In this document: one piece after another, positions 37,103 to 45,804 of the stretch
Layout: each line of letters begins with the position of its first letter
Position numbering within the stretch: position 1 is the stretch's first letter
Source: an uncultured Prevotellaceae bacterium
GTDB lineage: Bacteria; Bacteroidota; Bacteroidia; Bacteroidales; Bacteroidaceae
NCBI GenBank assembly: GCA_902781315.1
Contig: CACZIT010000025.1
Span: 1-64,000 of the forward strand
DNA: 64,000 bases
Reading direction: 5' to 3'
Program-made: the position numbers and the translations under genes
Notes under the pieces: model-generated
What the model was told of the DNA's origin: nothing
The model's database searches: none
The model's input: only the letters and a program-made list of their open reading frames with translations

Positions 37103-40100
37103 CGTGTCACCTCCTTTGTGATGAAACCGTTCGGCGTGACGCCTTCTGCTGATACGGCTATTGACTCCGTGAAGCCATTGTTCCAGAACGACACACGCAC
37201 ATGGCCCTCATTGTCGGTCACCAGGCTGGGATTCCAGTAGAGCGTGCGACGGTAGTCGCCTTCTTCTGGAAGCGGGTCAAGACTGTAGTCCACGCGATAG
37301 AACTCGTCGGGGTCGCTCAGTCCCTGGAAGTCGATGCGATAGCCGTAGAAGTCGGGTTGCGGCAGACCGGCCGGATAGAGCGGGTCGGTCTTGAAGTTGA
37401 TGATTGACGTCAGCGGCGACGTGCTGCTCTTCGACCGTTCAGCGAAATAGGGTGTCATCACTTCCCGATAACGACCCTCTTGATGAATCAGGCGACGGTC
37501 GTCGGCATCGGCATAGAGATAGAGCTTGCTGAAGTTCACGTCGGCAGGGAAGAACTGCATGCCTGGCGCAAGGTTCTCCTTGCGTCCGTAGAAGCCCGGC
37601 TCGCGGAAGACGGTCTGCTGGCCATACTCCGGCGCATCTATGAACGTCAGGTTCATGCCGTCCAGTCCCATCAGCATGAGAAGCTTATAGAAGTTGTGAT
37701 ATGAGCGGAACGCCTGGTCGAACTTATAGTCTTTGTAGGAGTGCCACTTGTTGTAGTCGCGCATCGGTCGGGCTTCTTTGCCGGCTATGGTCGCCTCAGC
37801 TATCGCGCCTGCGTTTTGCCCACTCGGCTTCAGTTCCTTCGCCTCGCGAAGCACTTGCTCCATGTCGGCAAAGAAGCGGTCGTCAGCAAAGTTGTTCTGA
37901 TAGAGCCCTTCTCTTGCTTCGTCGGGTTGCCACCAACCGCCCTTGGTCATGTCCTGACCGATGAGCCGGAAGTCATCGTCGTGGTATTCATACAGTTGGG
38001 TGTTGAAATCGAAATCGTTGATAGTGCCGAAGATGTTCGAAAGATACGACATCATGTGTCGCACATCGATGACGGCCGCAGGCTTCACACCGCGGAAGTC
38101 GGCCCAGCCACGACGCTTCGCCTTCGTCACTTCGGGCAGCACGTAGGCCTGACTACGACGGTCGTAGTAGGTGAAGGGGGCAGCCGAAGTTTTGTTCATA
38201 GCCATGTAGCCGTTGCGGAAGATGTTGGGGTCTACGGGTTCGTTCAGGGCGCGCGTCTCGTAATAATCGTAGTTGCGGGCCACGGGCGAATAGGCGTTCA
38301 TCGGGATGACGTGCTTGCCCAGCAGATAGCCCGGGCGCCGATTCTTGTAGACCGAGAAGTTATGACCCGCCACGCCAGCCTCACCCATGCCGATGACCTC
38401 GGCACTCTGCTCGTTCAGCGTGAGCGCCATACGCGACGTCCCGAAGAAGGGATTCAGGTTGAACGTGAAGAAACCGAGTGAGTCGGTCCTGATTTCGGCC
38501 GACACAACGCCGTCGTAGGGCGTAATCAACTCGTTGAACACCCACATAGGCTTCTTCAGATTCTTCCACAGCAAGTATTCGTATTCCCCATGGTCGTCGA
38601 CAACGCGGCCGCGGAAGTTCAGTCCGCGCTCCACCGCCATCAGCGGATCCCAGCGTTCGCCGCTCATCATGCGTTCAAAGTCGTAGCGCGTCCACCCCTG
38701 CACCATCATCAGCAGGTCGAGAGCGGTGCGGTGCTCGCGGTCGTCGGCTTCGAAATAGTATTCGGGATGCGGAATGAACCCCTTCACCTCGCTGCCCAGC
38801 AGCAGATAGGAAAGCACGTTGCCATCGGCATAGGTGCCGTCGCGGTAGAGTCCGTCGGTGATGGCCATCGACAGTTTGTTGCGTTCTCTCACCGCATTTC
38901 CATCGGCATCCACCAGCTGGCAGTCCAGCGTCACCTGCTCGTAAGGCTTCAGCGTCGTGCCCTCTTCAGGCATCGACACCCGCAGGCGCAGACCGTCCAT
39001 GTCGTGATTGTTCACAAACACCTCGCGCTGGGCCAGCACCTTGCCTTCCTCAGTGAAGAGGGTGAAAATGTTCACGCCCGTCTGCAACGATGCCTTGTCG
39101 ACGACGACGCTGACACGCTCTGCCGCGGTCATGTCAAGCACATTGTAATAGAGCGTGGTGCCGCGAGACGTCACGCTCAGCCCGAGCCGCATACCTTCGG
39201 TCAGGCTGTTGCGGGCCACGCTGGCGCGCAGGGAATCTTCGCCGGTGGAGAACACGTTCAGCACGTAGCCGCGCCTGTGGGCACGGGGCAGACGGAACGT
39301 GTAGTCGCGACCTTCATAGGCGACGCTGAGCTTCAAGCCACGCATCAACTCGTCCTCGGCCTCATCGCTCTCGTCGCTGGTCATGCCAAACACACCGCGA
39401 CCGGCATAGTCGGTCTTGAAGGTGCCCATCTCCTTTCCGTCGCGCAGGAGGCGGCCTTCAATGTTCAGCGTGCGTCCCTCGGTGCTCCGGGCCTGGAAAG
39501 CCACACGCGTGGGCACGCCGCGCACCAAGTTGCCACCCTCAGGATAGAAGTCTATCTTCAGCTTGTCGTGCTCGTTGTCGAGCAGCGATGCGGTGGCCTT
39601 GGGCAGGCGAGGCATGCGTTTCTGGCCATACTGGCCGTTCTCTACACGGTCGTAGATGGGAAACACGCGGCTGAAGATGCCGGCGTTGCCACGCAGGTAT
39701 TCCTGGAAACGCTCACCGTAGAAGTCCTGGGCCAGGATGCCCGACAGGCGGTCCCAGCCATGACCGTAGTCGTCGCCGCTCTTCTTCACCGACGGTGGTA
39801 CGCCGGGTGTGAAATTCAGCATCCATGCCGTGTAGGCACGCACCTCGTAGAAGCCGGCGTTCAGCGTGTCTTTCAGCAGGAACGAGCCGCTGGTCTGACC
39901 GTTTCTCACCATCAGCTTCAGCGTCTCAACGGGAAAGCCGATAGGGTTCACGAGTTCTACATAGAGGATGCGGCTCAAGTCAGATGCCTTCAGCGAAGCG
40001 CCGTCCACCACGTATGCTTTGAACCAAATGTGCTCGCCTTTATAATAAGAGGTGTTGTCGAAATGCAGATACACGCGCTCTTGCGGATTCTGCCGGGCAA

Positions 40101-40251
40101 AGCGCTCGAAGTTCTCCTGTCGCTGTGTCAGCAGCGAGTCGGGGGCAGCATCAGCAGCCGAAGGCCAACCTGCAGCAAAAGCACCAGCCGACCACAGCAA
40201 GCCGGATGCCCATATCAAAAGTCGGGTTAATAATCTCGTCATCGTTTTCAT
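37099..40251 (-). CDS. Large secreted protein with MG2/alpha-2-macroglobulin-like domains
   Basis: The 1050-residue protein has a signal peptide (LLTRLLIWASGLLWSAGAFA). The first part, RVYLHFDNTSYYKGEHIWFK, is the MG2-type start seen in Bacteroidota macroglobulin-like and TonB-associated proteins; several beta-sandwich repeats follow (for example DGLRLRVSMPEEGTTLKPYE) and a C-terminal YRRTLYWNPSLVTDNEGHVR VSFWNNG that resembles the A2M-like macroglobulin domain. No thioester motif is seen. Such proteins often accompany TonB-dependent uptake genes. The ATG at 40251 is chosen over 40353 for the signal peptide. Confidence 0.75.
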   Translation of the reverse strand: MKTMTRLLTRLLIWASGLLWSAGAFAAGWPSAADAAPDSLLTQRQENFERFARQNPQERVYLHFDNTSYYKGEHIWFKAYVVDGASLKASDLSRILYVELVNPIGFPVETLKLMVRNGQTSGSFLLKDTLNAGFYEVRAYTAWMLNFTPGVPPSVKKSGDDYGHGWDRLSGILAQDFYGERFQEYLRGNAGIFSRVFPIYDRVENGQYGQKRMPRLPKATASLLDNEHDKLKIDFYPEGGNLVRGVPTRVAFQARSTEGRTLNIEGRLLRDGKEMGTFKTDYAGRGVFGMTSDESDEAEDELMRGLKLSVAYEGRDYTFRLPRAHRRGYVLNVFSTGEDSLRASVARNSLTEGMRLGLSVTSRGTTLYYNVLDMTAAERVSVVVDKASLQTGVNIFTLFTEEGKVLAQREVFVNNHDMDGLRLRVSMPEEGTTLKPYEQVTLDCQLVDADGNAVRERNKLSMAITDGLYRDGTYADGNVLSYLLLGSEVKGFIPHPEYYFEADDREHRTALDLLMMVQGWTRYDFERMMSGERWDPLMAVERGLNFRGRVVDDHGEYEYLLWKNLKKPMWVFNELITPYDGVVSAEIRTDSLGFFTFNLNPFFGTSRMALTLNEQSAEVIGMGEAGVAGHNFSVYKNRRPGYLLGKHVIPMNAYSPVARNYDYYETRALNEPVDPNIFRNGYMAMNKTSAAPFTYYDRRSQAYVLPEVTKAKRRGWADFRGVKPAAVIDVRHMMSYLSNIFGTINDFDFNTQLYEYHDDDFRLIGQDMTKGGWWQPDEAREGLYQNNFADDRFFADMEQVLREAKELKPSGQNAGAIAEATIAGKEARPMRDYNKWHSYKDYKFDQAFRSYHNFYKLLMLMGLDGMNLTFIDAPEYGQQTVFREPGFYGRKENLAPGMQFFPADVNFSKLYLYADADDRRLIHQEGRYREVMTPYFAERSKSSTSPLTSIINFKTDPLYPAGLPQPDFYGYRIDFQGLSDPDEFYRVDYSLDPLPEEGDYRRTLYWNPSLVTDNEGHVRVSFWNNGFTESIAVSAEGVTPNGFITKEVTR

Positions 40252-40386
40252 GTTTGTTCGATTTCTGCTGTAAAGATAGTTTATCCGGTCGCGGCGCAAG
40301 CGGGTTGGTGTCGTGGCCTGCGGTGCTGCTGGGGAAGCGATGATGTCCTTCATCTAAGTCTTTAGTTATCATCGCTTTCTTTGGGG

Positions 40387-40418
40387 CAAAGATAGCACTT
40401 TCAGGCCACTTATGCAAG
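40387..40418 (-). promoter_or_regulatory. Promoter of the MG2-like/CarboxypepD operon
   Basis: Minus strand CTTG (40415-40418), 20-bp spacer, TATCTTTG (40387-40394), about 135 bp upstream of the start at 40251. Confidence 0.6.
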
Positions 40419-40534
40419 CGTTTTCATGTTTTTAACACGCATTTCCTCTGGTTCCCCCGTTCCTGTAGGGACGTGAAGGAGGTGGCAACCATTAATTGTG
40501 CATCTGCCTAACTGTGCAGAGCCAGACGATAGCT

Positions 40535-40622
40535 TTGCAAACTAACTCAGATTATTTTGCAAATCAACTTAAATTGTTGTACAAATTAACTCAGATTGCC
40601 TTGCAATTTAACTCAATTTACA
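40535..40622. repeat. Four imperfect 22-bp tandem repeats
   Basis: Units start at 40535, 40557, 40579 and 40601, each like TTGCAAAnTAACTCAGATTn. They are AT-rich and lie in the 430-bp non-coding gap between the MG2-like operon promoter and the GH35 terminator. No gene is seen in the gap. Confidence 0.8.
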
Positions 40623-40728
40623 ACCTGATTTGCATGACATCGATTATATGGAAGATAGCTTTCAAAAGGACTATTTGAGGAAAACAAGAGGAGCGCTTTA
40701 GGAAACAAGCGGACTGACTGAGGACGCA

Positions 40729-40774
40729 TAAAAAAAGCCTCCAACAGGCTAACGCGCAACCTGAAAGAGGCTTT
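40729..40774 (-). terminator. Terminator of the GH35 gene
   Basis: AAAGCCTC (40734-40741) pairs with GAGGCTTT (40767-40774), with an inner CAGG/CCTG pair; six or more Ts follow on the minus strand. Confidence 0.85.
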
Positions 40775-40851
40775 ATCGTTATCGTGAAGTGACGGGAAAG
40801 AACCTTGAGAAGGGAGCAAGGCGAGACTTCTGCCCCGACGAATCATGACGA

Positions 40852-43200
40852 TTAATAGAGGAACACGCGGAAGTTCTTGGCTGAGCCGGGAGCGCCCTCT
40901 TCGGCACGAGGCAGGTATTCGAGGGCGGTGACGGTCTGCTCAGAACCGAGGTCGATGACCAGGAGGTGAGGCATCGATGCTCCGCGCACGGTCTGCCAAT
41001 AGGTAGACTCTTGCAGGTCGTAGACCTTGTCGAGCGTGTGGTTGCCGTTCTCCTCCTCTGAGTCGGCATACTTGGCCACCCAGGGTTCGCGTGAGAGGCG
41101 CTTGCCGTCAGCCCCCTGCAGGTAGAGCTCGGCGATGGCGGTGACGTCCTTGCCGTCCTGGTTGGAAGCCACCTCGATGGCGAGGTAGCGGCCCTTCTTC
41201 TGACCGTCGAACTTGATGGTCTGCCAGCCGTTGCCGCCCTTGAAGGCTCCTGCGACGACGGGTGTGGCGGAGTTCAGGTCGGGCTTGTCGCCGATGTTGT
41301 TGTGCTTATTGCTCTTCTCCAGCTGCAGCTTGTTGAGCTCGGGCTTGTCCTGTCCCCAGACGACGGTCTGCTTCGGGCCCACGACATCGAGCACGATGAT
41401 CTCGTTCCGTCCCTTCTTCAGCCAGCAGCCGGGGATGTAGAGCGTCTGTTGCGGGCCAATGCTCCAGATGCGCCCCATAGCGTGGCCGTTCACCCATACC
41501 TGACCCTTGCCCCAAGTCTCGAAGTTCAGGAACGTGTCGCCTACCTTCGAGAGGTTGAAGTAGCCGCGATAGTAGCCACTCTTTGACTTTTCGGTAGGTC
41601 TGTTCATGTTGCTGTTTTCAACCATTTTGATTGTCTTTACAGCTGTTTCATAACTGTCATCGATGGCCAAATGCCACCATAACTGCGGTTTCCATGTCAC
41701 TTCGTTGTTGTCAACATCGGCAGTAAGAGTCACATCACCAATGATGCCTTTGTAGTCTTTGATGGCACGTCCGAAGTTAATGCGACCCATACCCTCAACA
41801 AGGATGTTCAGCTTCTGTCCTTTCTTGACTGGGGGCAACGTGATTGACTTCTCGTTCTTCACACGGTCAATCTTGCCGATATAATCACCATTGATAAAGA
41901 CTTGTCCGAAGTCGTGTATCTCAGCAGTAAGTACGCTCTGGACAGGTATTTCAGGAAGGGTTGTTGTGTAAAGTATCATGCCCCATCCCATATCCATTTC
42001 CTCAAAGGTCTTGAGCGTACCTTTCTCTTCCTTGCCAATGGCAAACCAAAGATCTGAGAATGTTTTCAGCTCGAACTTAGGAACAGTGATGATAGGCATA
42101 GGGGCTTTGGGGACATTGGGCAGTTTCTTGTCTGAGTACTTCTCCATCATCTTGCGCAGCTCCCAGAACTTCGGCGTGGCCTGACCATACTCGTTGATGG
42201 GGGCGTCGTAGTCGTAGGAGGTCACGTCGGGGGCAAAGCCGGGCGAGTTGGCGCCGGCCCAGTGGCCGAAGGAAGTACCTCCGTGGGTCATGTAGAGCGA
42301 GAACGAGATGCCCTTCGACAGCATTTCGTCCATACCCTCGACCATATCCTTGGCGGGACGCGTCTCGTGGCGGGCACCCCACTTGTCGAACCATCCGCTC
42401 CAGAACTCAGAGCACATCTTCGGTGCATCGGGGCGCAGCTCGCCGAGACGACGGAACTGCTGGTCGATGTTGGCACCGGTGCCGAAGTTCATGGTCCAGG
42501 TGAGGTCGTCGAGGCCGTTACGCTCGAAGTTGCTGGCCCAGTCACACTGGAAGAGTGCCAGCTCCTTGCCGTAGATGCCGCGCAGGCAGTCGCGGATTTC
42601 GCTGACGTAGGGTTTGTCCTCGCCGTAGGAGCCGTACTCGTTCTCCACCTGCACCATGATGATGGGGCCGCCGCGCTGGATGGTCAGCGGAGCGAGCTGC
42701 TCGCCCACCTTTTCTTCAAATATCTTCACGCGCTCCATAAAATAAGGGTCGCGCTCGCGCAGGCGGATGTCCTTCTTCTTCAGCAGCCACCAGGGCAGGC
42801 CGCCCATCTCCCACTCGGCACAGACGTAGGGTCCGGGGCGCACGATGACGTACATGCCGTTCTTCTGGGCCAGGCGGCAGAACTCGGCCACGTCGTTCTG
42901 GCCCGTGAAGTCGAACTGGCCTTCACGCTGCTCGTGGATGTTCCAGAAGATGTAGATGCACACAGCGTTCATGCCCAGCGCCTTGCACATCTTGATGCGG
43001 TGCTCCCAGTAGGGACGCGGAATGCGGGGGTAGTGTACTTCGGCCGCCTTCACGATGAAGGGCTGGCCGTTGAGCAGGAAGGTGCCTTTGCCAGTGGTAA
43101 AAGTGCCGGGCTTACCCTTCGGGGCAGCATCGGCCACGGCAGGCACCGCCAGCAGCATCGCTGCCAGCGAGAGGATGGAAATGACTTTTCTGAGTTTCAT
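40852..43200 (-). CDS. Glycoside hydrolase family 35 beta-galactosidase
   Basis: The 782-residue secreted enzyme has a signal peptide (ISILSLAAMLLAVPAVADAA). The TIM barrel carries the acid/base Glu188 in VENEYGSYG and the nucleophile Glu265 in CSEFWSGWFDKWG, plus EVHYPRIPRPYW and GGTSFGHWAGAN typical of GH35. Jelly-roll domains follow (GQVWVNGHAMGRIWSIGPQQ), and a C-terminal F5/8 discoidin-like carbohydrate-binding domain covers the last 140 residues. It probably removes terminal beta-galactose from plant or host glycans. The ATG at 43200 is used rather than 43287. It has two tandem promoters and is monocistronic. Confidence 0.95.
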   Translation of the reverse strand: MKLRKVISILSLAAMLLAVPAVADAAPKGKPGTFTTGKGTFLLNGQPFIVKAAEVHYPRIPRPYWEHRIKMCKALGMNAVCIYIFWNIHEQREGQFDFTGQNDVAEFCRLAQKNGMYVIVRPGPYVCAEWEMGGLPWWLLKKKDIRLRERDPYFMERVKIFEEKVGEQLAPLTIQRGGPIIMVQVENEYGSYGEDKPYVSEIRDCLRGIYGKELALFQCDWASNFERNGLDDLTWTMNFGTGANIDQQFRRLGELRPDAPKMCSEFWSGWFDKWGARHETRPAKDMVEGMDEMLSKGISFSLYMTHGGTSFGHWAGANSPGFAPDVTSYDYDAPINEYGQATPKFWELRKMMEKYSDKKLPNVPKAPMPIITVPKFELKTFSDLWFAIGKEEKGTLKTFEEMDMGWGMILYTTTLPEIPVQSVLTAEIHDFGQVFINGDYIGKIDRVKNEKSITLPPVKKGQKLNILVEGMGRINFGRAIKDYKGIIGDVTLTADVDNNEVTWKPQLWWHLAIDDSYETAVKTIKMVENSNMNRPTEKSKSGYYRGYFNLSKVGDTFLNFETWGKGQVWVNGHAMGRIWSIGPQQTLYIPGCWLKKGRNEIIVLDVVGPKQTVVWGQDKPELNKLQLEKSNKHNNIGDKPDLNSATPVVAGAFKGGNGWQTIKFDGQKKGRYLAIEVASNQDGKDVTAIAELYLQGADGKRLSREPWVAKYADSEEENGNHTLDKVYDLQESTYWQTVRGASMPHLLVIDLGSEQTVTALEYLPRAEEGAPGSAKNFRVFLY

Positions 43201-43231
43201 CTTTTTTATTATTAGGTTCAGATTTTCTTTG

Positions 43232-43347
43232 CAAAGGTACGAATAAGCGAGCGAAATGCAAAGAAAAAGAATATTTTTTTCTTTCATTCCCGAGCGAAAG
43301 TATCTTCGACGTATGTCAAAGGTACGAATAAGCGAGCGAAATGCAAA
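43232..43347 (-). promoter_or_regulatory. Duplicated promoter in a dispersed repeat, GH35 gene
   Basis: An identical 31-bp segment occurs at 43232-43262 and 43317-43347. On the minus strand each contains TTTG, a 19-bp spacer and TACCTTTG, a full promoter. The intervening sequence matches the dispersed repeat at 1223-1315. Confidence 0.75.
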
Positions 43348-43366
43348 AAGAATTGCGGTTTTTCTT

Positions 43367-43395
43367 TTTGTTTTCAGAGAAAAACGCTACCTTTG
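43367..43395 (+). promoter_or_regulatory. Promoter of secreted unknown gene at 43422
   Basis: TTTG (43367-43370), 17-bp spacer, TACCTTTG (43388-43395), 27 bp before the start. Confidence 0.6.
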
Positions 43396-43421
43396 CAAGA
43401 CGAAACAAAGACAAATAGGAC

Positions 43422-44258
43422 ATGAAGAAACTTTTCACCTTATTATTAATAGCTCTCGCGCCTTTCTTAGCCCATGCCCAAGAGAATCTGGATGGACTGG
43501 AAGTGCAATTACCAGAAGGCTGGAGTGTCCCAGAAAAACAGGACTATAACAAGTTAAGTGAAAAAGATTGGAAGAAAGGGGAGGGCGCTTTTCGCCGAAA
43601 TCCGAATGCACCCCAGCCTGATTGGCGCCGGCCTTTAGCCCCAACCCTTCCTGAAGACGAAAAAACACTCATAGGAAGCGCCCTGTGCTTTGCATCTTAC
43701 GTGGATTTTGCAAATGGAAAAGGAAAAGTTCTGGAGAACGTGATTCTTAGGTCAAAAGCAAAAGAAAACAAGTGGGTGTGTGGAAATGATTTTACATTCA
43801 AGTCAAGCAATAAAGCAGATAATAACTATCTGAAGAAGGAGGCTCTTGTAGTAATATTCAAAGACTCTCTTTATGTAAACGGCAGGAAACTCCGTGTGAA
43901 TGATACTCGTCTGTCTGATGGATATGTCAGGGGGTACCGCTATCAGGATGCCAAAATCTGCTTCGTTGGTTTTTCCCATAATTCCAGTGCATTCGTGCTG
44001 CCTGTGCTGACGCCTTGGGCTGTCGGAATTGCAAGTTTCTATGTCTGCATGCATGACAAAGTTTGCTATATTTTATCTTCTGACAACCGCAAGACAAACT
44101 ACCTAAGAACCGACAATGTGGAAATGCTGATGCTAGGACAGATTGACAGAGACGACCTGTGGACCTGGTATAAAAGTATACCAAAGAATGAATACAAGAT
44201 GTCAGCGCCGGTCGTGCTGAACATTATGGAGGAACTAAATATGCTGAGACCAAATTAG
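43422..44258 (+). CDS. Secreted protein of unknown function
   Basis: The 278-residue protein has a signal peptide (MKKLFTLLLIALAPFLAHAQ) and no lipobox. The mature protein has a Pro- and Trp-rich start (LPEGWSVPEKQDY, PDWRRPLAPTLPEDEK) followed by a beta-rich body (KICFVGFSHNSSAFVLPVLT PWAVG, a short hydrophobic stretch that is not a clear membrane span). No family is recognised. It is AT-richer than its neighbours and has its own promoter, divergent from the GH35 gene; DUF3467 follows after 27 bp. Confidence 0.7.
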   Translation: MKKLFTLLLIALAPFLAHAQENLDGLEVQLPEGWSVPEKQDYNKLSEKDWKKGEGAFRRNPNAPQPDWRRPLAPTLPEDEKTLIGSALCFASYVDFANGKGKVLENVILRSKAKENKWVCGNDFTFKSSNKADNNYLKKEALVVIFKDSLYVNGRKLRVNDTRLSDGYVRGYRYQDAKICFVGFSHNSSAFVLPVLTPWAVGIASFYVCMHDKVCYILSSDNRKTNYLRTDNVEMLMLGQIDRDDLWTWYKSIPKNEYKMSAPVVLNIMEELNMLRPN

Positions 44259-44285
44259 TAACAAATCATTAATTATATCACTATT

Positions 44286-44609
44286 ATGGCAGACAACAAC
44301 CAGAAATCGCAGGGACAGCAACTGCAGCTGAACCTGAAGCCCGAGATTGCTTCGGGCGAGTATTCAAACCTCGCACTCATCACCCACTCGCACAGCGACT
44401 TCGTGCTCGACTTTGCACGCCACCTGCCCGGCATGCAGCAGCCCGAAGTGTGCAGCCGCGTGATCATGGCTCCCGAGCATGCCAAGCGCCTGCTGGGTGC
44501 TCTGCAGGAGAACCTCTACAAGTACGAGCAGCAGTTCGGACGCATTGAGCTGCCCGGTCAGCCCCAACGCACCATCGCTCCCTTCGGCAATGGCCGCGGC
44601 GAGGCATAA
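44286..44609 (+). CDS. DUF3467 family protein
   Basis: The 107-residue protein matches DUF3467: LNLKPEIASGEYSNLALITH, DFVLDFARHLPGMQQPEV, RVIMAPEHAKRLLGALQENL. It is small, soluble and of unknown function. In many Bacteroidales it lies directly after rpoC on the same strand; here it is on the opposite strand and separated from rpoC by an HxlR/cupin/PNPOx block. A weak terminator hairpin (CACCAGA/TCTGGTG, 44660-44690) follows. Confidence 0.88.
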   Translation: MADNNQKSQGQQLQLNLKPEIASGEYSNLALITHSHSDFVLDFARHLPGMQQPEVCSRVIMAPEHAKRLLGALQENLYKYEQQFGRIELPGQPQRTIAPFGNGRGEA

Positions 44610-44659
44610 AGCTGCCGTCCATTCTCGAGTTCCGCCCCAATTTTGTCTTCCAACAACGA

Positions 44660-44695
44660 CACCAGATCGCCCTTCTCGCGCGGTCTGGTGGTTTA
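44660..44695 (+). terminator. Possible terminator after DUF3467 gene
   Basis: CACCAGA (44660-44666) pairs with TCTGGTG (44684-44690) with GC-rich inner pairs, followed by GTTTAT. The T-run is short. Confidence 0.45.
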
Positions 44696-44753
44696 TGTTG
44701 CCCTTTATCGCCACACACTCCAGGGCCAAAGGTAGGCATGAGCCTTGTCGGGG

Positions 44754-45110
44754 TTAGCCTACCTGTATATCTGTTAATACATCATTAAAATGCTCTTTAC
44801 CCCAGTCTATCAACGCCGTGAGTACGGGCATCAGCGACTTGCCCGTGTCAGTCAGCGAATACTCCACACGAGGAGGAACCTCTGGATAAACCTCACGATG
44901 AACGAGGTGACTCTGCTCCAGATTCTTCAGCGTCTGTGAGAGCATCTTTTGGGAACAATCTGTCATCAGCCGACGGATTTCATTGAATCGTAAAACGCCT
45001 GTCTCGCTGGTGTGAAGCATATAGAGCACCAACATTGACCACTTGTCGCCGAAACGACTCAACACTTGCCTGATGGGACAGGCCAAATACTCTGCCATAA
45101 TATCTGCCAT
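44754..45110 (-). CDS. HxlR-family transcriptional regulator
   Basis: The 118-residue winged-helix protein begins MADIMAEYLACPIRQVLSRF, with the family Cys near the N-terminus (C11), followed by GDKWSMLVLYMLHTSETGVL, RFNEIRRLMTDCSQKMLSQT and EYSLTDTGKSLMPVL. In this family the N-terminal Cys often senses electrophiles or oxidants. The frame extends to 45149 but 45110 gives the conserved start. It is divergent from the cupin/PNPOx genes and probably controls them and itself. Confidence 0.9.
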   Translation of the reverse strand: MADIMAEYLACPIRQVLSRFGDKWSMLVLYMLHTSETGVLRFNEIRRLMTDCSQKMLSQTLKNLEQSHLVHREVYPEVPPRVEYSLTDTGKSLMPVLTALIDWGKEHFNDVLTDIQVG

Positions 45111-45137
45111 AACTATATGTTTTTTCCTTTTATGCTG

Positions 45138-45145
45138 CAAAAGTA
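45138..45145 (-). promoter_or_regulatory. Promoter -7 element for hxlR-type gene
   Basis: The minus strand reads TACTTTTG, a match to TAnnTTTG, 27 bp before the start. The sequence ATAGTAACC just upstream (45150-45158) is an inverted near-copy of GGTAACTAT at 45239-45247. Confidence 0.5.
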
Positions 45146-45265
45146 GCAAATAGTAACCAAGTTTCGGAAATAAACTATGTTAATCTGAGTTAAAGCTGTT
45201 TTCTGCAATCCCTTATATCTTCACAATTCCTACTTTTTGGTAACTATCTCACCAAAAAGTGCCTT

Positions 45266-45297
45266 CTTGTGGGGTAGAAAAATTTGTCATACCTTTG
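45266..45297 (+). promoter_or_regulatory. Promoter of cupin/PNPOx operon
   Basis: CTTG (45266-45269), 20-bp spacer, TACCTTTG (45290-45297), 45 bp before the cupin ATG. Confidence 0.7.
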
Positions 45298-45342
45298 CAC
45301 CGTCGAAAACAAAATAATAAACATTTTAAACGTATAAGAATT

Positions 45343-45798
45343 ATGAAACAGATTGAGACAATTAAGACAGGTAAGAACTACAGCGCAGTAAGCGTAGGCA
45401 AAATGAGTGAAATTATCGAGCACGAACTCCCAATGGGACCGAATGTGACCATTCAGGGTAAGGTGTTTGCAGGACAGGCCGTCGGCGCAACGGGTAGCGA
45501 GTTCTCGTTCCAGACACTCGTTCCCGGTCAGGACAGCGGTTTTCTGCACACTCACAAGACCCACGAGGAACTTTACTTCATCCTGAAAGGCGAAGGGCTG
45601 TATCAGGTAGATGGTGAGTTTTTCCCCGTCAGCGAGGGTTCTATAATACGCGTAGCTCCCGATGGCAAGCGGGCGCTGAAAAACACTGGCAACGAGAATC
45701 TGACAATGCTCTGCATCCAGTATAAGGCCAATGCTTTTACAGATGCCGACAGTCCTATGACAGATGGTAACATTATTCAGGAACCGCTTAACTGGTAG
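45343..45798 (+). CDS. Cupin-domain protein
   Basis: The 151-residue single-domain cupin has metal-binding motif 1 as GFLHTHKTHEELYFILKGEG (HxHxxxxE) and a second motif around GSIIRVAPDGKRALKNTGNE, where the final His is replaced. Substrate unknown; many small cupins of this kind are dioxygenase-like or quercetinase-like. The ATG at 45343 is favoured by the promoter position. The PNPOx-like gene starts 6 bp after its stop. Confidence 0.88.
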   Translation: MKQIETIKTGKNYSAVSVGKMSEIIEHELPMGPNVTIQGKVFAGQAVGATGSEFSFQTLVPGQDSGFLHTHKTHEELYFILKGEGLYQVDGEFFPVSEGSIIRVAPDGKRALKNTGNENLTMLCIQYKANAFTDADSPMTDGNIIQEPLNW

Positions 45799-45804
45799 AC
45801 GCCA

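Noticed and set aside
40535-40622. 22-bp repeats as a CRISPR array
   Set aside because: The units are contiguous with no unique spacers, and no cas genes are nearby.
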